This document shows, one piece after another, positions 61,753 through 64,000 of a stretch of DNA of 64,000 nt. Position numbers and translations under genes: made by a program. The notes under the pieces are model-generated. The model saw only the letters and a program-made list of their open reading frames with translations, did not search any database and had not been told where the DNA came from. The stretch is taken from positions 1 through 64,000 of the forward strand of contig NZ_QQTO01000027.1 of NCBI RefSeq assembly GCF_003351345.1. The letters run 5' to 3'. Position 1 is the first letter of the stretch. Each line of letters opens with the position of its first letter. This DNA comes from Allobosea caraganae (lineage in GTDB: Bacteria; Pseudomonadota; Alphaproteobacteria; Rhizobiales; Beijerinckiaceae).

Positions 61753-62240
61753 ATGCGAGCGAACGATCGGTGGGGGACCGCATTGTTCGGCGTTCTGAAC
61801 TCGGACATCTTCACGTTATTCTCGGGTACCAATCGACGCCTCTACGAAGAGGTCCTCGTCAAGGTCTACTCGACCTGGTTTAGGGCGGATCTGCTCTTTC
61901 CCACGCAATCCGAAGTCGTGGCTTGATCTATGACGGGTTGGCGGCTTGCCCGGAACTATGGCGCGAGGACGAAACTCCGGTGTCGCATGACCAGGTCTTG
62001 GGCAGGCGCGGACGCCGCCTCAGGAGGCGCTGGCTTGAAGCCGTCGACGAGGCGGCAACGACCGACGCGATGGCGCGTGCGCGACACATCTACGCCCGCC
62101 TCATAGATACCGGATGGCTGGAGGAGAGCCGCTATGGCCTTCGAGTGACCGTGGACATGCCGTCCGGTGCCATGCGGCTACTGGAATTCCTCTGCCTGCT
62201 TCGCGAGGGCGTGTCGGAGGAACTCGGCGGGCTGACCGGG
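61753..62240 (+). pseudogene. jetA: 5' fragment of a Wadjet jetA gene, frameshifted
   Basis: The start 'MRANDRWGTALFGVLNSDIF' and TLFSGTNRRLYEEVLVKVYS match the N-terminus of JetA (MksF-like kleisin-type subunit of the plasmid-clearing Wadjet SMC complex). The frame stops at 61926 after LLFPTQSEVVA and resumes one base out of phase as IYDGLAACPELWREDETPV, then ARHIYARLIDTGWLEESRYG and LRVTVDMPSGAMRLLEFL. Homology ends at about 62240 (EELGGL). So the gene has a one-base indel and has lost at least half its length. No jetB, jetC or jetD is visible. The assignment is from motif memory. Confidence 0.7.
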
Positions 62241-62838
62241 GCATGCCGATGTAGTTCGTCAACGACCGCTGCAGCTTCATATTGGCCGAATGGAGTTTGT
62301 GATCGAGACCACTGACAGCTGGAGTCGGTGTTATTTGGCAGGCACTTCAATCCTTGTCCCAGTGCCGGTGCCGCGACGTCGTGATGTCAGCAGTGGGTCG
62401 CACGCGCTGGTTCAAAGCAGAGTGCCCGGAAGCGGACGTTCCGAACGTCGGCTTCGGGCCATCCTTGCCCGTTCAACGGACGCGGCCGAGTCCCACATGC
62501 GGCCACAACGTTCCGGACAATAGTGCCCTTGACATGTTTAGGGCAGAACCACCGGTTTTTTCTGTAGAGCCGGTTCCGCGTTGCGCCAACTCCGGACATT
62601 GGCACCGTGACCGAAAGCGGACACACACTTTGCTGGATCACGCTCAATCGCAGCTTGCAACCACGCGATGGAGCACGTGTGGTCGCCGCGATGGACGTCG
62701 AGCGCTCCGTGATAACTTTCATCCAGTGCTCCGCTGCTCTGGATGGGAGGCCCTTCCAGAGCTGACGTGGCCATGGGACAACCGAGGGAATTCAGAGCCT
62801 CCATCTCTGGGTTGTCCTCAGGATGATAGGCGCTCCAG
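62241..62838. other. non-coding or degenerate DNA after the jetA fragment
   Basis: About 600 bp with no supported gene. It holds repeated words of the form GGAAGCGGACGTT and AAAGCGGACA common in rhizobial intergenic DNA and similar to those at about 28690. A minus-strand frame at 62538-63050 is probably chance. Confidence 0.4.
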
Positions 62839-62892
62839 TTGCTCGATGATGAAGACCTGACTCGGTTCCTGCGCGCTTTCGAGGCCAGGGCT

Positions 62893-64000
62893 ATGCCGGG
62901 CGTCGAGCCTCGGCCACCCGGCATAGTTTTGCTGAACGAGAAAGGCTTGTTTCCAACCGAGCTTGGTCGCCTTGTGAGCTCCCTGCAAATTGCAGCCGTT
63001 CTTGGAGATGCGCCTCGGCTGGCAGCAGCCGCGGCGCGGCTAATAGTCAATGAGCATGTCGAACAGCGATTTACGCCGCTGTCTGATCTGGATGCTTGGG
63101 CACAAGCGATTGCCTGGGCAGTGAAGGAGCCAGCACTCAGCGACCCAGCTGCTCTGGACTCAGCATCATTTCGAGATCGCGAAGAAATTGTTGGTGCGGC
63201 CTGTCTACGCCTGCGGAAACGCGGTTTTAGGTTTGATATCGCCGCCTATGGGCCGCGAATTGAGGGCAGCGCTCGACAGCAGATCGTCAGCAGCGTCGAA
63301 GGGTACATTCGTCTCCTGGGCGGTCTGGAGACCGTGAACCAACTTCTTCGCGCAATGCGCGATGCAAATAATCTACACGACGGGATGTGGCTGTTTGGAG
63401 AGGTCGGACTCGGCCTGTACGCTGCCAAGCATCCGATGATCCCGGTCGGCTGGCTGATGTCGCTGGCTCTACGGAACCTAGACAAGAAAGCGACCGCCCG
63501 AAAGCCCGCGGTTGCCTGGGCTTCGCTCATCGCGCTGGCCACTGATTTCGCTGCCGTCCACGATTGCCAGCGATACAGCTCATTCGAGGATATGGACCTT
63601 CATCCGAGCCAGCTTCACCGCACGCTGGCTTCGTCGACGTTGTGGCGGGAGTTCTTCACCCTGCCGCAAATGCCGACGCAGGCCATGCGTCAGGTGCTGG
63701 ATGCGCTAGTCGGGGTTCTGACCGAGGACGATGCTCATCGCCTGGGTTTCGCGCCGTCCGCCCTGGTGAGCGAGATCGCGAAGCTCTCCGAGACGTCGAC
63801 AGAAGATCGTGCCACTACATTTCCCCGCGTCAATGCCGAACAGGCACTTCCTCTGTTGACACGGCTGACCCAAGGCGCCGCTGAGCGAGTGAACAGCGGC
63901 TACAGCGATCCGCTCGCTGCTCAAGGCCGCACTCAAGATAGCGTGCTGCTTTTCGCGTGCGGACGCGACCAGGCCATCACACTGCCCCGCTCATTCCTGG
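62893..64000 (+). CDS. large unknown protein, 3' end outside window
   Basis: The frame is open from 62830 to the window end. ATG 62893 is the first ATG, and TTG 62839 is an alternative. At least 369 residues are seen, mostly helical and soluble: 'GIVLLNEKGLFPTELGRLVS', 'IEGSARQQIVSSVEGYIRLL', MWLFGEVGLGLYAAKHPMIPVGW and 'REFFTLPQMPTQAMRQVLDA'. The residues before the ATG (LLDDEDLTRFLRAFEARA) also look protein-like, so the true N-terminus may have been lost in the decayed region upstream. I recognise no family. Confidence 0.6.
   Translation, partial: MPGVEPRPPGIVLLNEKGLFPTELGRLVSSLQIAAVLGDAPRLAAAAARLIVNEHVEQRFTPLSDLDAWAQAIAWAVKEPALSDPAALDSASFRDREEIVGAACLRLRKRGFRFDIAAYGPRIEGSARQQIVSSVEGYIRLLGGLETVNQLLRAMRDANNLHDGMWLFGEVGLGLYAAKHPMIPVGWLMSLALRNLDKKATARKPAVAWASLIALATDFAAVHDCQRYSSFEDMDLHPSQLHRTLASSTLWREFFTLPQMPTQAMRQVLDALVGVLTEDDAHRLGFAPSALVSEIAKLSETSTEDRATTFPRVNAEQALPLLTRLTQGAAERVNSGYSDPLAAQGRTQDSVLLFACGRDQAITLPRSFL

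Noticed and set aside
62538..63050. 170-codon minus-strand frame
   Set aside because: It overlaps the better-supported plus-strand gene and has a Ser/Arg-rich shadow composition.

Overview
The window is high-GC alphaproteobacterial DNA, most likely from the order Hyphomicrobiales (Bosea, Methylobacterium or relatives). I infer this from codon use, the small rhizobial-type proteins, the MobF relaxase with its coupling-protein cluster, and the DUF736/ParB mobile-element backbone. No 16S rRNA gene is present, so the genus is a guess.

1-13.35 kb looks chromosomal. On the minus strand lie a classical autotransporter that runs off the left edge, a trimeric (YadA-type) autotransporter and a small secreted protein. 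A membrane GGDEF-EAL protein follows on the plus strand. Next come two joined gene fragments (PLP enzyme and ferric-reductase-like membrane domain), a tRNA-Ser(GGA), a small membrane protein, an animal-type haem peroxidase, and comM, which is cut after about 214 codons.

From about 13.35 kb an integrated element begins inside comM. Its order is large serine recombinase, small protein, ParB-like protein, DUF736 copy 1, a defence cassette, DUF736 copy 2, LysR regulator, and a mobilisation block (VirD4-type coupling protein, ParA-like ATPase, accessory proteins, MobF relaxase-helicase). No VirB/Trb secretion genes lie in the window, so the element is either mobilisable or has its secretion genes further right. 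The rest of comM and the right end are not seen.

The defence cassette (18.2-28.9 kb) sits between two 559-bp direct repeats, each carrying a DUF736 gene. It holds a Gabija pair (gajA-gajB) and, next to it, an eight-gene minus-strand operon with a divergent XRE regulator. That operon encodes an OGG-type HhH glycosylase, two paralogous small beta-rich proteins, two paralogous PfkB-type kinases (one fused to a nucleoside 2-deoxyribosyltransferase domain), a QueC-type enzyme, an FRG-domain protein and a small unknown protein. Almost every junction is a 1- to 4-base stop/start overlap, and a 32-bp perfect palindrome holds the start codons of both divergent genes. I do not recognise the combination. 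It shares QueC and OGG families with type IV CBASS but has no visible CD-NTase. It is the best candidate for an undescribed system here.

From 38 to 51.6 kb there is metabolic and transport cargo: a frameshifted TerC-type gene, SnoaL, GlcG and SDR proteins, a PaoABC-type molybdenum aldehyde oxidoreductase, a Kef-type antiporter, an ABC exporter, and a large winged-helix ATPase regulator.

From 51.7 to 61.8 kb lies a second defence-like region: an IS3-family remnant, an AT-rich FRG-domain gene abutting tRNA-Arg(TCT), and a three-protein operon (trypsin-nuclease fusion, lipase/macro-like/CHAT-protease fusion, SIR2 protein with a pYEATS-like tail). After it come a frameshifted 5' fragment of a Wadjet jetA gene and an unrecognised gene running off the right edge.
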